DNA of 34,819 bases from Planctomycetota bacterium (GTDB lineage: Bacteria; Planctomycetota; Phycisphaerae; Sedimentisphaerales; Anaerobacaceae): NCBI GenBank assembly GCA_026386835.1, contig JAPLMV010000183.1, positions 1-34,819 of the forward strand, in the 5' to 3' direction. A program made the translations under genes and the position numbers. The notes beneath the pieces were generated by a model. The model was not told where the DNA came from, did not search any database, and was given only the letters and a program-made list of their open reading frames with translations. Below are positions 1 through 8,578 of this stretch, in pieces. Each line of letters opens with the position of its first letter. Within the stretch, counting starts at the first letter, position 1.

Positions 1-2
1 CC

Positions 3-617
3 TTAAGCATAATAAGGCAGTCTGCCTAATTCCATAGCTATATCTATTGTTATAACCTTTACCTTTTTAGGAACTATCAAATGATGCGGGGCAAAATTCA
101 AAATGCCCGTAATTCCAGCATCGACCAGTGCATCGGCGACCTGTTGTGCGGCTGGTGCTGGCGTAGCGACAATTCCGAGCGAAATGCCGCGTTTTTTTAA
201 GGTTCGCAGATTTGAAACATCCTCTACGGTCCTGCCGCTGATTTTTTTACCGATTTTTGCCTGGTCGCTGTCAAAGACAGCCAATATCTCAAAACCATAT
301 ACTCCAAAACCTGGATAGGCCAAAATAGCTTTTCCGAGATTGCCTGCGCCAATCAGCGCTGTTTTATGTTTGTTACCCAGCTTGAGAATATTGCGAGTCT
401 GCTTTATCAGCGTATTAACATCGTAGCCGACCCCGCGGATACCGAAATATCCAAAATAAGAAAAATCCTTTCTAATCTGTGCGGGATTAAAGTGCAGAAA
501 ATCGGCGAGTTTCTCGCTGGATACGCCTTTTGCTCCGGTTTCCGCAAAGTAAAGCAGACCGCGCAGATAAACCGGCAGGCGGCGAATACTCTCATCTGGT
601 ATCTTACGATATCTCAT
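3..617 (-). CDS. rex: Redox-sensing transcriptional repressor Rex
   Basis: 204-residue protein of normal Rex length. An N-terminal winged helix (about residues 5-75, starting MRYRKIPDESIRRLPVYLRG) is followed by a Rossmann NAD(H)-binding domain with the GAGNLGKAIL glycine motif. Rex senses the NADH/NAD+ ratio and represses fermentative and reductive genes when NADH is low. I chose the ATG at 617 over an upstream start at 677 because known Rex proteins begin near this motif and because a Rex-type operator (643-660) lies between the two starts. Transcribed away from sppA and the Wood-Ljungdahl operon. Its place beside an NADH- and ferredoxin-dependent carbon pathway suggests, but does not prove, a role in controlling it. 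The family call is secure. Confidence 0.95.
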   Translation of the reverse strand: MRYRKIPDESIRRLPVYLRGLLYFAETGAKGVSSEKLADFLHFNPAQIRKDFSYFGYFGIRGVGYDVNTLIKQTRNILKLGNKHKTALIGAGNLGKAILAYPGFGVYGFEILAVFDSDQAKIGKKISGRTVEDVSNLRTLKKRGISLGIVATPAPAAQQVADALVDAGITGILNFAPHHLIVPKKVKVITIDIAMELGRLPYYA

Positions 618-642
618 AAACAAATATATAATACGTTTGTGC

Positions 643-660
643 TTGTGCTCACAATCACAA
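643..660. promoter_or_regulatory. Rex operator, probably autoregulatory
   Basis: The plus strand reads TTGTGCTCACAATCACAA, an 18-bp element with TTGTG and CACAA ends at the spacing of the known Rex consensus (TTGTGAA-N4-TTCACAA). It lies 26-43 bp upstream of the chosen rex start, where a repressor would block its own promoter. The outer five bases of each half are perfect; the inner bases are partly degenerate. I saw no equally good copy ahead of sppA or cooC. Confidence 0.65.
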
Positions 661-793
661 AGTAAGGTATTGTACACGCAAAAATTTATTTATCAAGAAA
701 ATTCCGGCAATTTTTGCAGCCAGGCGTATGCTCGTCATGTTAAAAAAAGGCAGCAGGGTTCCCTGGATATCCAATAATTGAATAATCTTTAAA

Positions 794-822
794 TTGACAA
801 CGACGTCTGTTTGTTCTAAAAT
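794..822 (+). promoter_or_regulatory. sigma70-like promoter of sppA
   Basis: TTGACA at 794-799, a 17-base spacer, and TAAAAT at 817-822. The -35 box is perfect and the -10 box matches five of six. It sits just upstream of the sppA ribosome binding site and shows that the sppA frame must start downstream, at 851. Confidence 0.65.
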
Positions 823-850
823 ACCTCCATGCTTTTGGAAAGGGCTTATT

Positions 851-1885
851 ATGGATTTTGAGCAGAATAATAATCAAACGCCGCCACCGCCAATTTACAA
901 TGTGATTCAAAACGCACCAGCAGTACCGAAAAGACGCGGATGGAAGATTTTCTGGGGCATTATCACAACATTTTCGATTTTGGCAAATGTCATACTGCTT
1001 TTGCTGCTGGTCGGGGTAGCTGCGATTTTTGCAACAGGTCAAAGGGGGTTTTTAACAGAGGAAATAATACAGGCCGGCCCCAAAACCACCAAGATAGCAG
1101 TAATATCCGTAAATGGAGTAATTGATGACATGCGGTCCAGCGAGGTATATGAACAGCTAATAACTGACAGAAGCGACAGCCGAGTCAAAGGTCTGATTAT
1201 CAGGGATAATACCCCCGGCGGAATGATTTCATCGAGCGACCAGATATACAATGAGATATCGAAATACCGCCATGAAACAAATAAGCCGGTCGTCGCATTT
1301 ATGCAGGGTATCGCCGCTTCAGGCGGATATTACGCCGCAGTTTCATGTGATAAAATCATCGCTGAGCCGACCGCAATCACCGGCTCAATCGGTGTGATAA
1401 TAGGCCACTTTGTCCTGCAGGAATTGCTTGAGCAAAAGCTCGGAATCCAGCCGGTCATAATCAAATCGGGCCCGAAAAAAGATTGGCCCAGCCCCTTCCA
1501 GATGGTTACAGACGAGCAGAAACAGTATTTGCAGGATAAGCTCATTACGCCCGCTTATGAAAGATTTGTCCAGCTTGTCGCCCAAGGCAGAAGTGCGGTA
1601 CTTACGATTGACGACGTCCGTCGCCTTGCCGACGGCAGCATCTACGGCGCCAAGGAGGCGCTTGGCGAAAAGCTCATTGACCAGATCGGCTATCTTGATG
1701 ATGCGATAAATCTGGTCAAATCTCTGGCAGAACTTGAGCAGGCCGCTGTGATTGAATACCGCAAGCCCTTCTCGTTATCCGACATTCTGAGCGCAGGCAG
1801 TGCCGGCTCTTTGAAAATCACCAGTTCTGCGTTATACGAATTCAGCACACCGAAAGTAATGTATCTTTGGAGCGGATATTATTAG
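851..1885 (+). CDS. sppA: Signal peptide peptidase SppA, S49 family
   Basis: 344-residue membrane serine protease that degrades leftover signal peptides. A Pro-rich cytoplasmic start is followed by one membrane segment (about residues 33-58), then an S49 (ClpP-fold) domain. The nucleophile Ser157 is in GIAASGGYYAA and the likely general base Lys205 in IIKSGPKKD, 48 residues later, matching the Ser/Lys dyad of the short single-domain bacterial SppA. The start at 851 is supported by GGAAAGGG just upstream and a promoter at 794-822; longer frames would start inside the promoter. It runs alone between rex (divergent) and the acs operon, 285 bases from cooC. Confidence 0.93.
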   Translation: MDFEQNNNQTPPPPIYNVIQNAPAVPKRRGWKIFWGIITTFSILANVILLLLLVGVAAIFATGQRGFLTEEIIQAGPKTTKIAVISVNGVIDDMRSSEVYEQLITDRSDSRVKGLIIRDNTPGGMISSSDQIYNEISKYRHETNKPVVAFMQGIAASGGYYAAVSCDKIIAEPTAITGSIGVIIGHFVLQELLEQKLGIQPVIIKSGPKKDWPSPFQMVTDEQKQYLQDKLITPAYERFVQLVAQGRSAVLTIDDVRRLADGSIYGAKEALGEKLIDQIGYLDDAINLVKSLAELEQAAVIEYRKPFSLSDILSAGSAGSLKITSSALYEFSTPKVMYLWSGYY

Positions 1886-2072
1886 TCAACTGACACATTT
1901 AGGGAAGAGTGGGAATGGTGTGAAAGTGGGAAGGCAGAGGCGGAGGCAAAATTCTATTACCACAAAACCTTGAAATTGTTAAAAAAACACAGGTTTGGCG
2001 GGGAAAATTTAACCTTAAAAAGCTGTTTATTAGCAGTTTCTTATCAGTTTTGCAGTATAGGCCTTTGGCCGC

Positions 2073-2102
2073 TTGACTGTGCTTGTCAGAAAATGATACG
2101 AT
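2073..2102 (+). promoter_or_regulatory. candidate promoter of the Wood-Ljungdahl operon
   Basis: TTGACT at 2073-2078 with TACGAT at 2097-2102 (18-base spacer), 69 bases upstream of cooC, in the only sizeable gap before the operon (1886-2170). The -10 match is only four of six. No clear Rex site is nearby; TTGTTAA at about 1977 is at best one half-site. Confidence 0.3.
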
Positions 2103-2170
2103 GATATTCCCGGGTGTCGTTTAAGAAACCGATTTGGAGTTGGAAATAGTTGATTGGCGGTAATTTTACG

Positions 2171-2959
2171 ATGGGCGTAAAAATAGCTATAGGTGGTAAG
2201 GGCGGCGTCGGCAAGACCACGGTTTGTGCCATATGGGCGAAACTATTTTCCGAGGACGGCCTTGACGTCTTGGCAATTGATGCCGACTCGAGCGTCAGCT
2301 TGTCTCTGGCGTTCGGCATACCCTTCGAAAAAACTCCAAAGCCCCTTATCGAAATGAAGGAACTTATCGGTGAGCGCAGCGGCACAGGAAAAAATGCGGT
2401 CGGGGCATATTTCAGATTGAACCCCAAAGTCAGTGACCTGCCTGAGCAGTTCTGGCTCGATTTGGGCAAGGTCAAACTGCTGGTTTTGGGGGCAATCACA
2501 CAGGCAGGGGCCGGCTGTGCCTGTGCGGAAGGCGCGTTTTTAAAGGCACTTCTGACGCATACAATCCTGCAGAGGCAGGAGGTTGTTCTGGTTGATTTGG
2601 CCGCCGGTGTGGAATGTATGGGCAGAGCCAGCGTTCAGGGCATTGATGCGATGGTGGTGGTTGTCGAACCTGGCGCAAGGAGCATTGAAACTGCTAACAG
2701 CGTTGCAGCGATGGCTAATGAGCTTGGGATAAAAACTGTCGGCGTAATTGGAAACAAGATTACGGACAAATCCCAGATTGATGTAATTAAATCCGGCTTG
2801 GCTAAGCAGAGTTCAGTGGTATGGCTGGGAGCATTGCCCTACAGCAAAACCCTGCAGCAGGCAGACCTGAAACGAGAACCGGTGATTGACGCAGACAAAA
2901 AAATCGTGAAAGAATTGACGAAGGCAAAAAATAAATTGATGGAATTAATAAGTGGATAG
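2171..2959 (+). CDS. cooC: CooC-type nickel-insertion ATPase for CODH/ACS
   Basis: 262-residue MinD/CooC-type P-loop ATPase. It begins almost at once with the deviant Walker A GGKGGVGKTT (residues 8-17). A Cys-X-Cys pair (C116, C118, in GAGCACAEGA) is the metal-binding dimer motif known from CooC, which helps load nickel into the CODH C-cluster or the ACS A-cluster. First gene of the acs operon, 73 bases before cooS, which fits a maturation role. The ATG at 2171 was chosen because the P-loop then lies at the canonical distance from the N-terminus; an upstream TTG at 2150 is less likely. A second, divergent CooC-like gene lies at 10504, so the two may serve different metal sites. Confidence 0.9.
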   Translation: MGVKIAIGGKGGVGKTTVCAIWAKLFSEDGLDVLAIDADSSVSLSLAFGIPFEKTPKPLIEMKELIGERSGTGKNAVGAYFRLNPKVSDLPEQFWLDLGKVKLLVLGAITQAGAGCACAEGAFLKALLTHTILQRQEVVLVDLAAGVECMGRASVQGIDAMVVVVEPGARSIETANSVAAMANELGIKTVGVIGNKITDKSQIDVIKSGLAKQSSVVWLGALPYSKTLQQADLKREPVIDADKKIVKELTKAKNKLMELISG

Positions 2960-3032
2960 TGGATGGTGATTAGTGATTCGCAGATTCGAACCACTAACCA
3001 CGAATCACAAACCACGAAAGAGTGAGGTATTT

Positions 3033-4475
3033 ATGAATCCGCAGGAACGCAGTATTGACAAGGCGTCACAGGAAATGTTAAGCCGAATGACAGCGGCAGG
3101 CCAGGAAAACGCATGGGACCGGCTTGCGGCACAGTTGCCTCAGTGTGGTTTCGGCAAGCAGGGAATCTGCTGCCGGATTTGCACGATGGGGCCGTGCCGA
3201 ATATCCAAGAAATCACCGCTTGGTGTTTGCGGCGCAAATGCCGACACCATTGTTGCCCGCAACTTTTTAAGAGCTGTTGCTGCAGGCACGAGTGCACACA
3301 GCGACCACGGCAGAGGTGTTGCGGAGGTATTTCTGGAGGCGGCAAAAGGGGATGTGAAGGATTACGGGATAAAGGACAGGGTTAAGTTATTCAAACTTGC
3401 AAAGGAGTTCGGCGTTGAGACCAAGGACCGCTCTGTAAACGATATTGCGACAGATGTCGGCAAGATTGCAGTAGAGGAGTTTGGCAAGCACGAGGGGACG
3501 CAATTGATGGCTCGCAGGGCGCCGGCGGTGAGACAGGCACTTTGGAAAAAGTTTGACATTACGCCGCGGGCGATAGACCGCGAGGTTGTCGAGGCGCTTC
3601 ACAGAAGCACGATGGGTGTGGACCAGGATTACAAGAACCTGATTATGCATGCATGCAGAACCGCACTTGCGGACGGATGGGGCGGCTCGATGCTTGCGAC
3701 GGAATTGCAGGATATACTTTTCGGTACGCCGTATCCGGGCAAAGGCGAAGTGAACCTCGGTGTGCTGAAAAAAGATGAAGTAAACATCGTGGTGCATGGT
3801 CATGAGCCGATTCTGTCAGAGATGATTGTTGCTGCGGCGCAAGATGGCGAACTGTTGAAACAGGCACAAAGCGTCGGCGCAAAGGGAATCAATGTCGCAG
3901 GGATGTGCTGCACGGCAAATGAGCTTCTTTCGCGACATGGTATTCCTGTAGCGGGAAATTTCTTAAGTCAGGAACTGGCGGTTGCCACAGGCGCGGTGGA
4001 CGTGATGGCTGTGGATGTGCAGTGCGTGATGGAGGGTCTTGCGCAGGTTGCCCGCTGTTACCATACCAAGCTGATTACCACCGTGGATAAGGCAAGAATT
4101 ACCGGTGTTGAGCATATTTCGATGGATGAGAAGAACGTTCTCAATACAGCCAAGAAAATTGTCAAAATGGGCATCGAAAACTACAAGAACCGTGGTGAAG
4201 TTTACATCCCAAATGAAAAACAAACGGCAGTGATGGGCTTTACTCACGAGTCAATCAACTATATTCTCGGCGGACATTACCGGGCGAGCTATCGGCCGCT
4301 GAACGATAATATTATTAACGGCAGAATACGCGGGGTGGTCGGTATTGTCGGCTGCTCAAATCCGAAGGTTCAGCAGGACTTTACGCATACGACACTGGCT
4401 AAAGAGCTTATTAAAAGGGATGTTCTGGTGCTGACACCGGTTGTGCAACAATCGCATGCGGCAAACAGGGGTTGA
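3033..4475 (+). CDS. cooS: Carbon monoxide dehydrogenase catalytic subunit, N-terminal part (frameshifted)
   Basis: Ni-Fe CODH (AcsA/CooS), which interconverts CO2 and CO at the C-cluster. N-terminal Cys38, 46, 47, 50 and 55 match the B- and D-cluster ligands. HGH (255-257), GMCC (292-293), DVQC (331) and GCSN (Cys441) match C-cluster ligands. The start at 3033 has GTGAGG upstream. The frame stays homologous to about base 4436, then one base is missing: it reads PVV and unrelated residues to a stop at 4473-4475, while the next frame continues the family sequence TGCATIACGKQG. The joined protein would be about 643 residues, a normal length. As written, this fragment lacks the last two C-cluster cysteines and could not be active. 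It may be a consensus error or a true mutation. Confidence 0.92.
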   Translation: MNPQERSIDKASQEMLSRMTAAGQENAWDRLAAQLPQCGFGKQGICCRICTMGPCRISKKSPLGVCGANADTIVARNFLRAVAAGTSAHSDHGRGVAEVFLEAAKGDVKDYGIKDRVKLFKLAKEFGVETKDRSVNDIATDVGKIAVEEFGKHEGTQLMARRAPAVRQALWKKFDITPRAIDREVVEALHRSTMGVDQDYKNLIMHACRTALADGWGGSMLATELQDILFGTPYPGKGEVNLGVLKKDEVNIVVHGHEPILSEMIVAAAQDGELLKQAQSVGAKGINVAGMCCTANELLSRHGIPVAGNFLSQELAVATGAVDVMAVDVQCVMEGLAQVARCYHTKLITTVDKARITGVEHISMDEKNVLNTAKKIVKMGIENYKNRGEVYIPNEKQTAVMGFTHESINYILGGHYRASYRPLNDNIINGRIRGVVGIVGCSNPKVQQDFTHTTLAKELIKRDVLVLTPVVQQSHAANRG

Positions 4476-4963
4476 CAAATCCCAAGATTGCACTTGAATG
4501 GGCAGGGCCGGGTCTTAGAGAGGTTTGCGAAGCGGTGGGCATACCGCCTGTATTGACCTGCGGCAGCTGCGTGGATAACAGCCGGCTGCTTGTTGCCTGC
4601 TCGGAAATCGTGCGTGAAGGAGGCCTTGGCGACGACATATCCCAGTTGCCGGCAGCAGGGGCATGCCTTGAGTCGATTACCGAAAAGGCGATTGCCATCG
4701 GCCAATATTTTGTGGCGAGCGGCATGATGGTTATTTTCTCAAATGAAATGCTGCCTATACACGGCAGTCAGAACGTCAGTGATTATCTGCTTAACGGCAT
4801 CGAAAAGGACCTTGGCGGAAAATGGGTTCTCGAAGCCGACCCTGTAAAGGCAGCAGAAATCCTTTTAGCTCAAATCGAGAGCAAGCGTGATGCCCTTGGC
4901 ATCAACAAGAAATCGGAACGTAAACTTTATGACATGGCCGACAGGCGTGCATTGATTGTTTAA
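4472..4963 (+). CDS. cooS: Carbon monoxide dehydrogenase catalytic subunit, C-terminal part (frameshifted)
   Basis: Continuation of cooS in another frame. The homologous reading begins at about base 4436 with ACC GGT TGT, giving Cys471 of the joined protein, 30 residues after Cys441 as in known CODHs. The CGSC motif follows (Cys513, the last C-cluster ligand), then VDNSR and a typical C-terminus ending in KRDALGI. As a separate open frame it could only begin at TTG 4472, after Cys471, with no ribosome binding site, so it is not an independent gene. acsB starts 19 bases after its stop. No slippery heptamer of the X XXY YYZ type lies at the junction, so programmed -1 frameshifting is not supported. 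Confidence 0.88.
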   Translation: MTNPKIALEWAGPGLREVCEAVGIPPVLTCGSCVDNSRLLVACSEIVREGGLGDDISQLPAAGACLESITEKAIAIGQYFVASGMMVIFSNEMLPIHGSQNVSDYLLNGIEKDLGGKWVLEADPVKAAEILLAQIESKRDALGINKKSERKLYDMADRRALIV

Positions 4964-4982
4964 GGATAGAAGAGGTTAAAAT

Positions 4983-7169
4983 ATGTCTAAAATTATTGCA
5001 TCAGCAGCCATACGAGGGGCACATAAGATAGCCGGACAGGCCAGGGATATATTATCCAAGGCCATCGCCGAAAAGGGCAGAGACTGTCCGGTGGAATTTC
5101 CCAATACCGGCTATTATATGCCAATCATTTATTCAATGACCGCAAGGGCGGTAAAAACCCTTGCGGATTTTGAAGAGGTAATAAAGGAAATCGACGATTT
5201 GCTTCCTCCGCTGGTTGATGACGATGTGTGGATACCGTATCTTGGGCCTGCCCTGGATGCGGGCATGGCGACACTTTTTGCCGAGGAGATTATTGAGGCG
5301 TGCAAATATCTGGTCGGGCCAAATCCTGTAAACGGCATCTGGCTTGGAGCGGCAGACGACGTTATTCTGCGAGAGCGAGGCATTCAGTTTGTAGACGGCA
5401 CGGCACCTGGTTTTGCCGCTGTGGTGGGTGCTGCACCGGATGTGGAAACTGCTGTTGAAATCGCGCGCAAGATGCAGGAGCGATGCCTGTATGTCTTTAT
5501 GTGCGCGCACAATAACGGCACAAGTTTCGCCGAGCAGCTTGTCGAGGGCGGCGTGCAGCTTGGATGGGAAACGCGGCTCGTGCCTTTCGGAAGGGGCATT
5601 ACCGCTGCGATATATGCGCTTGGATTTGCAAGCAGGGCGGCACTTAGTTTCGGGGGTGTCCAGCCGGGCGATTACCACCGAAATCTGCTCTACAACAAAA
5701 ACAGGATTTTCGCCTTTGTTATGGCGCTTGGCGAAGTCAGCGATGAATGGTATGCTACGGCGGCAGGTGCGATAAATTACGGTTTCCCAACAATCGCGGA
5801 TTCCGATATTCCGCAGATTTTGCCGACAGGCGTATGCACCTACGAACACGTCGTATCCAATGTGCCACACAAAAACATCGTGGAAAAAGCCATCGAAGTT
5901 CGCGGCCTTAAAATAAAAATATCGAAAGTCCCTATTCCTGTGTCATACAGTCCTGCCTTTGAGGGCGAACGAATCCGCAAAGAAGATATGCACTGCGAGT
6001 TCGGCGGCCAGAGGACACCTGCCTTCGAATGGATAAGAATGAAAGACATAAGCGAAGTAGATGACGGAAAAATAGAAATCATCGGACCAAATGTCGATGC
6101 CGTCGAAGAGGGTGGAAAACTGCCGCTGGGCATTGTTATCGAAGTGGCGGGAAGAAAGATGCAGCCTGATTTTGAGCCGGTGCTCGAACGGCAGGTGCAT
6201 ACATTTCTCAACGAGGCGCAGGGTATCTGGCACATGGGACAGCGAGACAGCAACTGGATGCGAATCAGTAAAGGGGCTTACAAGGCAGGGTTCAGGCTCG
6301 AGCATTTCGGAAAGATTCTGCATGCGATGTATCACGAACGGTACTCGAGTATTTTAGACAAGGTGCAGGTCAAGCTATACACGGACGAAAAAGATGTTGT
6401 GAAACTTCGTAAGGAGGCGGTGAAGGTGTATGCCGAGCGTGATGCCCGGCTTGCGGGTATGACCGACGAGGATGTTGACACCTTCTATTCGTGCACACTT
6501 TGCCAGAGCTTTGCACCGAATCACGTTTGTATCGTTTCTGCGGAAAGGCCCGGTCTTTGCGGGGCTTACAGCTGGCTTGACTGCCGAGCCGCTTATGAAA
6601 TAACTCCGACCGGTCCCAATCAGCCGATAGCGAAGGGCAACTCTGTCGATTCCAAGATCGGCCAGTGGGAAAAAGTAAATGAATTTGTCAGCAAATCGAG
6701 CGGCGGACATATCGAGCGGATGAGCCAGTACAGCATGATTGTCGACCCGATGACGTCCTGCGGCTGCTTCGAGTGCATCTCTGCGATACTGCCTTCGACG
6801 GGCGGCATAATGATTGCCAATCGCGAATATCCTGAAATGACGCCTTGCGGGATGAAGTTTTCAACCCTTGCCGGCACGGTTGGCGGCGGACAGCAGACGC
6901 CGGGGTTCATCGGCCATTCAAAACAGTTTATCACATCGAGGAAATTTATTGCCGCCGAGGGCGGAATCAAACGCGTCGTATGGATGCCTTCCGTATTAAA
7001 GCAGGAAATTAAAAATACCTTCGCCCAAAGAGCTGATGAACTCGGCCTGGGCGGCGAAGAATTTTTAACAAAGATTGCCGATGAAACCACAGCAACAACG
7101 GAAGAGGAAGTTCTGGACTTTATTACAAAGGCAGGCCACCCGGCAGCAACTATGGAACCGATGTTCTAA
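4983..7169 (+). CDS. acsB: Acetyl-CoA synthase (CODH/ACS alpha subunit)
   Basis: 728 residues, close to the about 729 of the Moorella enzyme, so this is the bacterial three-domain form with the N-terminal CODH-binding domain. It joins CO, a methyl group from the corrinoid protein and CoA into acetyl-CoA. All A-cluster ligands are present: Cys504, 507, 516 and 526 for the Fe4S4 cube, with CX2CX8CX9C spacing, and Cys593-Gly594-Cys595 for the distal nickel site. The 89-residue distance between the two groups equals that in the Moorella protein. Ribosome binding site GAGG seven bases before the ATG. Unlike its neighbour cooS, this gene is intact. Confidence 0.97.
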   Translation: MSKIIASAAIRGAHKIAGQARDILSKAIAEKGRDCPVEFPNTGYYMPIIYSMTARAVKTLADFEEVIKEIDDLLPPLVDDDVWIPYLGPALDAGMATLFAEEIIEACKYLVGPNPVNGIWLGAADDVILRERGIQFVDGTAPGFAAVVGAAPDVETAVEIARKMQERCLYVFMCAHNNGTSFAEQLVEGGVQLGWETRLVPFGRGITAAIYALGFASRAALSFGGVQPGDYHRNLLYNKNRIFAFVMALGEVSDEWYATAAGAINYGFPTIADSDIPQILPTGVCTYEHVVSNVPHKNIVEKAIEVRGLKIKISKVPIPVSYSPAFEGERIRKEDMHCEFGGQRTPAFEWIRMKDISEVDDGKIEIIGPNVDAVEEGGKLPLGIVIEVAGRKMQPDFEPVLERQVHTFLNEAQGIWHMGQRDSNWMRISKGAYKAGFRLEHFGKILHAMYHERYSSILDKVQVKLYTDEKDVVKLRKEAVKVYAERDARLAGMTDEDVDTFYSCTLCQSFAPNHVCIVSAERPGLCGAYSWLDCRAAYEITPTGPNQPIAKGNSVDSKIGQWEKVNEFVSKSSGGHIERMSQYSMIVDPMTSCGCFECISAILPSTGGIMIANREYPEMTPCGMKFSTLAGTVGGGQQTPGFIGHSKQFITSRKFIAAEGGIKRVVWMPSVLKQEIKNTFAQRADELGLGGEEFLTKIADETTATTEEEVLDFITKAGHPAATMEPMF

Positions 7170-7231
7170 AATTAGCATATAGTTAAAACGTTAAGGCGAA
7201 AAATTTTATTTAAAAGGATAAGGATGAAGTT

Positions 7232-8569
7232 ATGGCGCTGACAGGATTGGATATATTTAAGCTTCTACCAAAAACCAACTGCAAGAAATGCGGCATGCCG
7301 ACATGTCTTGCTTTTGCGATGCAGCTTGCACAAAAAAAGGCCAAGCTGGATAAATGCCCGGACGTTTCGGAAGAGGCCAAGCAATTATTGGCGGCGGCGG
7401 CGGCACCGCCTATGCGGCTGGTAAAGTTCGGCTCCGGTGATAATCAGGTACAGGCAGGTCAGGAGACCGCCCTGTTCAGGCATGAGGATAAGTTTTATAA
7501 TCCGACTGTTCTTGCTGCGACAATTTCCGACAAGCTCACAGGCACAGAACTCCATAATCGCATCGAAGCCATAAATGCACTGAAGTTCGAGCGTATCGGC
7601 ACTAAAATTGGCGCAAAGGCTATAGCGGTCATCAACGAAAGCGGATTGGCTGACGCATTTGCTGCTGCAGCGGCTGCGGTAAAAAACCAGAGCAAGCTTG
7701 CTATAATCCTTGTTTCGGATTCTCCGCAGGCGATAGCCGCAGCGGTGAGTAAAACCGCAGGGGCAATGCCCTTAATTGCATCTGCAAAAATGGACACTGC
7801 TGAGGCAATTGCAAAAATCGCAAAAGAAAATAATTGCCCGGTTGTCGCAAAGGCAAACTCCATCGAGGCAATTTCCCAACTGAGCGAAAAAATCAAGGCA
7901 CAGGGCGTTGAGGATATTGTACTTACTCTCGACGGAATGAATCTGCGTGACCAGATGTTTAACCTGTCGAGGATGCGTGTTCTGTCCCTGAAGAAGGTAT
8001 TCAGACCCATGGGGTATCCTGTAATATCTTTTGTCAAAGGCACAAGCTGCGACCAGCAGGCGGCAATTGCGACAAGTCTTATCTGCAAGTATTCAAACAT
8101 TGTCGTGGTCGATACGGTTGAGCCTGGTGCGTGGCTGGCTATGCTGACCGCTGTGATGAATATCTACAGTGACCCGCAAAAGCCGGTGCAGGTCGAGCCG
8201 AAGATTTATCCTGTCGGGGAGCCGAATGAAAATTCCCCGCTTTTATTTACGACCAATTTCTCGCTTACCTATTACACCGTCGAATCGGATGTTGAAGCAA
8301 GCAGAGTGCCCAGCTATATTCTCGTGGTCGATACCGAAGGCACCAGTGTGCTGACGGCTTATTCTGGCGATAAACTCAACGAAAAAATAGTGGCTGAGGC
8401 GATGAAGAAATTCAACACCGAAAATCTCGTCAAACACCGCAAACTGATAATACCCGGCTATGTGGCGGTAATGAGCGGCAAGCTCGAAGAAGCAACCGGC
8501 TGGGAAATCATGGTCGGACCGAGAGAATCCTCGATGCTGCCGAAGTACCTGCAGGAAGTCTGGAAATAA
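7232..8569 (+). CDS. acsC: Corrinoid iron-sulfur protein large subunit
   Basis: 445 residues, the normal length for the gamma subunit of CFeSP, which carries the methyl group on cobalamin from methyl-THF to acetyl-CoA synthase. The N-terminal Fe4S4 motif has Cys17, 20, 25 and 42 (NCKKCGMPTC then KC), as in known AcsC. A TIM-barrel domain and a C-terminal B12-binding domain follow. An Ala/Lys-rich linker lies around residues 50-70. A good AAGGATGAAG ribosome binding site precedes the ATG. The gene ends 9 bases before acsV, so the two are tightly coupled. Confidence 0.96.
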   Translation: MALTGLDIFKLLPKTNCKKCGMPTCLAFAMQLAQKKAKLDKCPDVSEEAKQLLAAAAAPPMRLVKFGSGDNQVQAGQETALFRHEDKFYNPTVLAATISDKLTGTELHNRIEAINALKFERIGTKIGAKAIAVINESGLADAFAAAAAAVKNQSKLAIILVSDSPQAIAAAVSKTAGAMPLIASAKMDTAEAIAKIAKENNCPVVAKANSIEAISQLSEKIKAQGVEDIVLTLDGMNLRDQMFNLSRMRVLSLKKVFRPMGYPVISFVKGTSCDQQAAIATSLICKYSNIVVVDTVEPGAWLAMLTAVMNIYSDPQKPVQVEPKIYPVGEPNENSPLLFTTNFSLTYYTVESDVEASRVPSYILVVDTEGTSVLTAYSGDKLNEKIVAEAMKKFNTENLVKHRKLIIPGYVAVMSGKLEEATGWEIMVGPRESSMLPKYLQEVWK

Positions 8570-8578
8570 AAGTTAAAA

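Noticed and set aside
1960..2000. Rex site upstream of the acs operon (TTGTTAA near 1977)
   Set aside because: Only one half matches; the second half reads ACACAGG instead of a TTMACAA-like arm.
4425..4480. Programmed -1 ribosomal frameshift joining the two cooS parts
   Set aside because: A -1 step would restore the protein, but the site (G CTG ACA CCG) is not a slippery heptamer and no CODH is known to me to use one.
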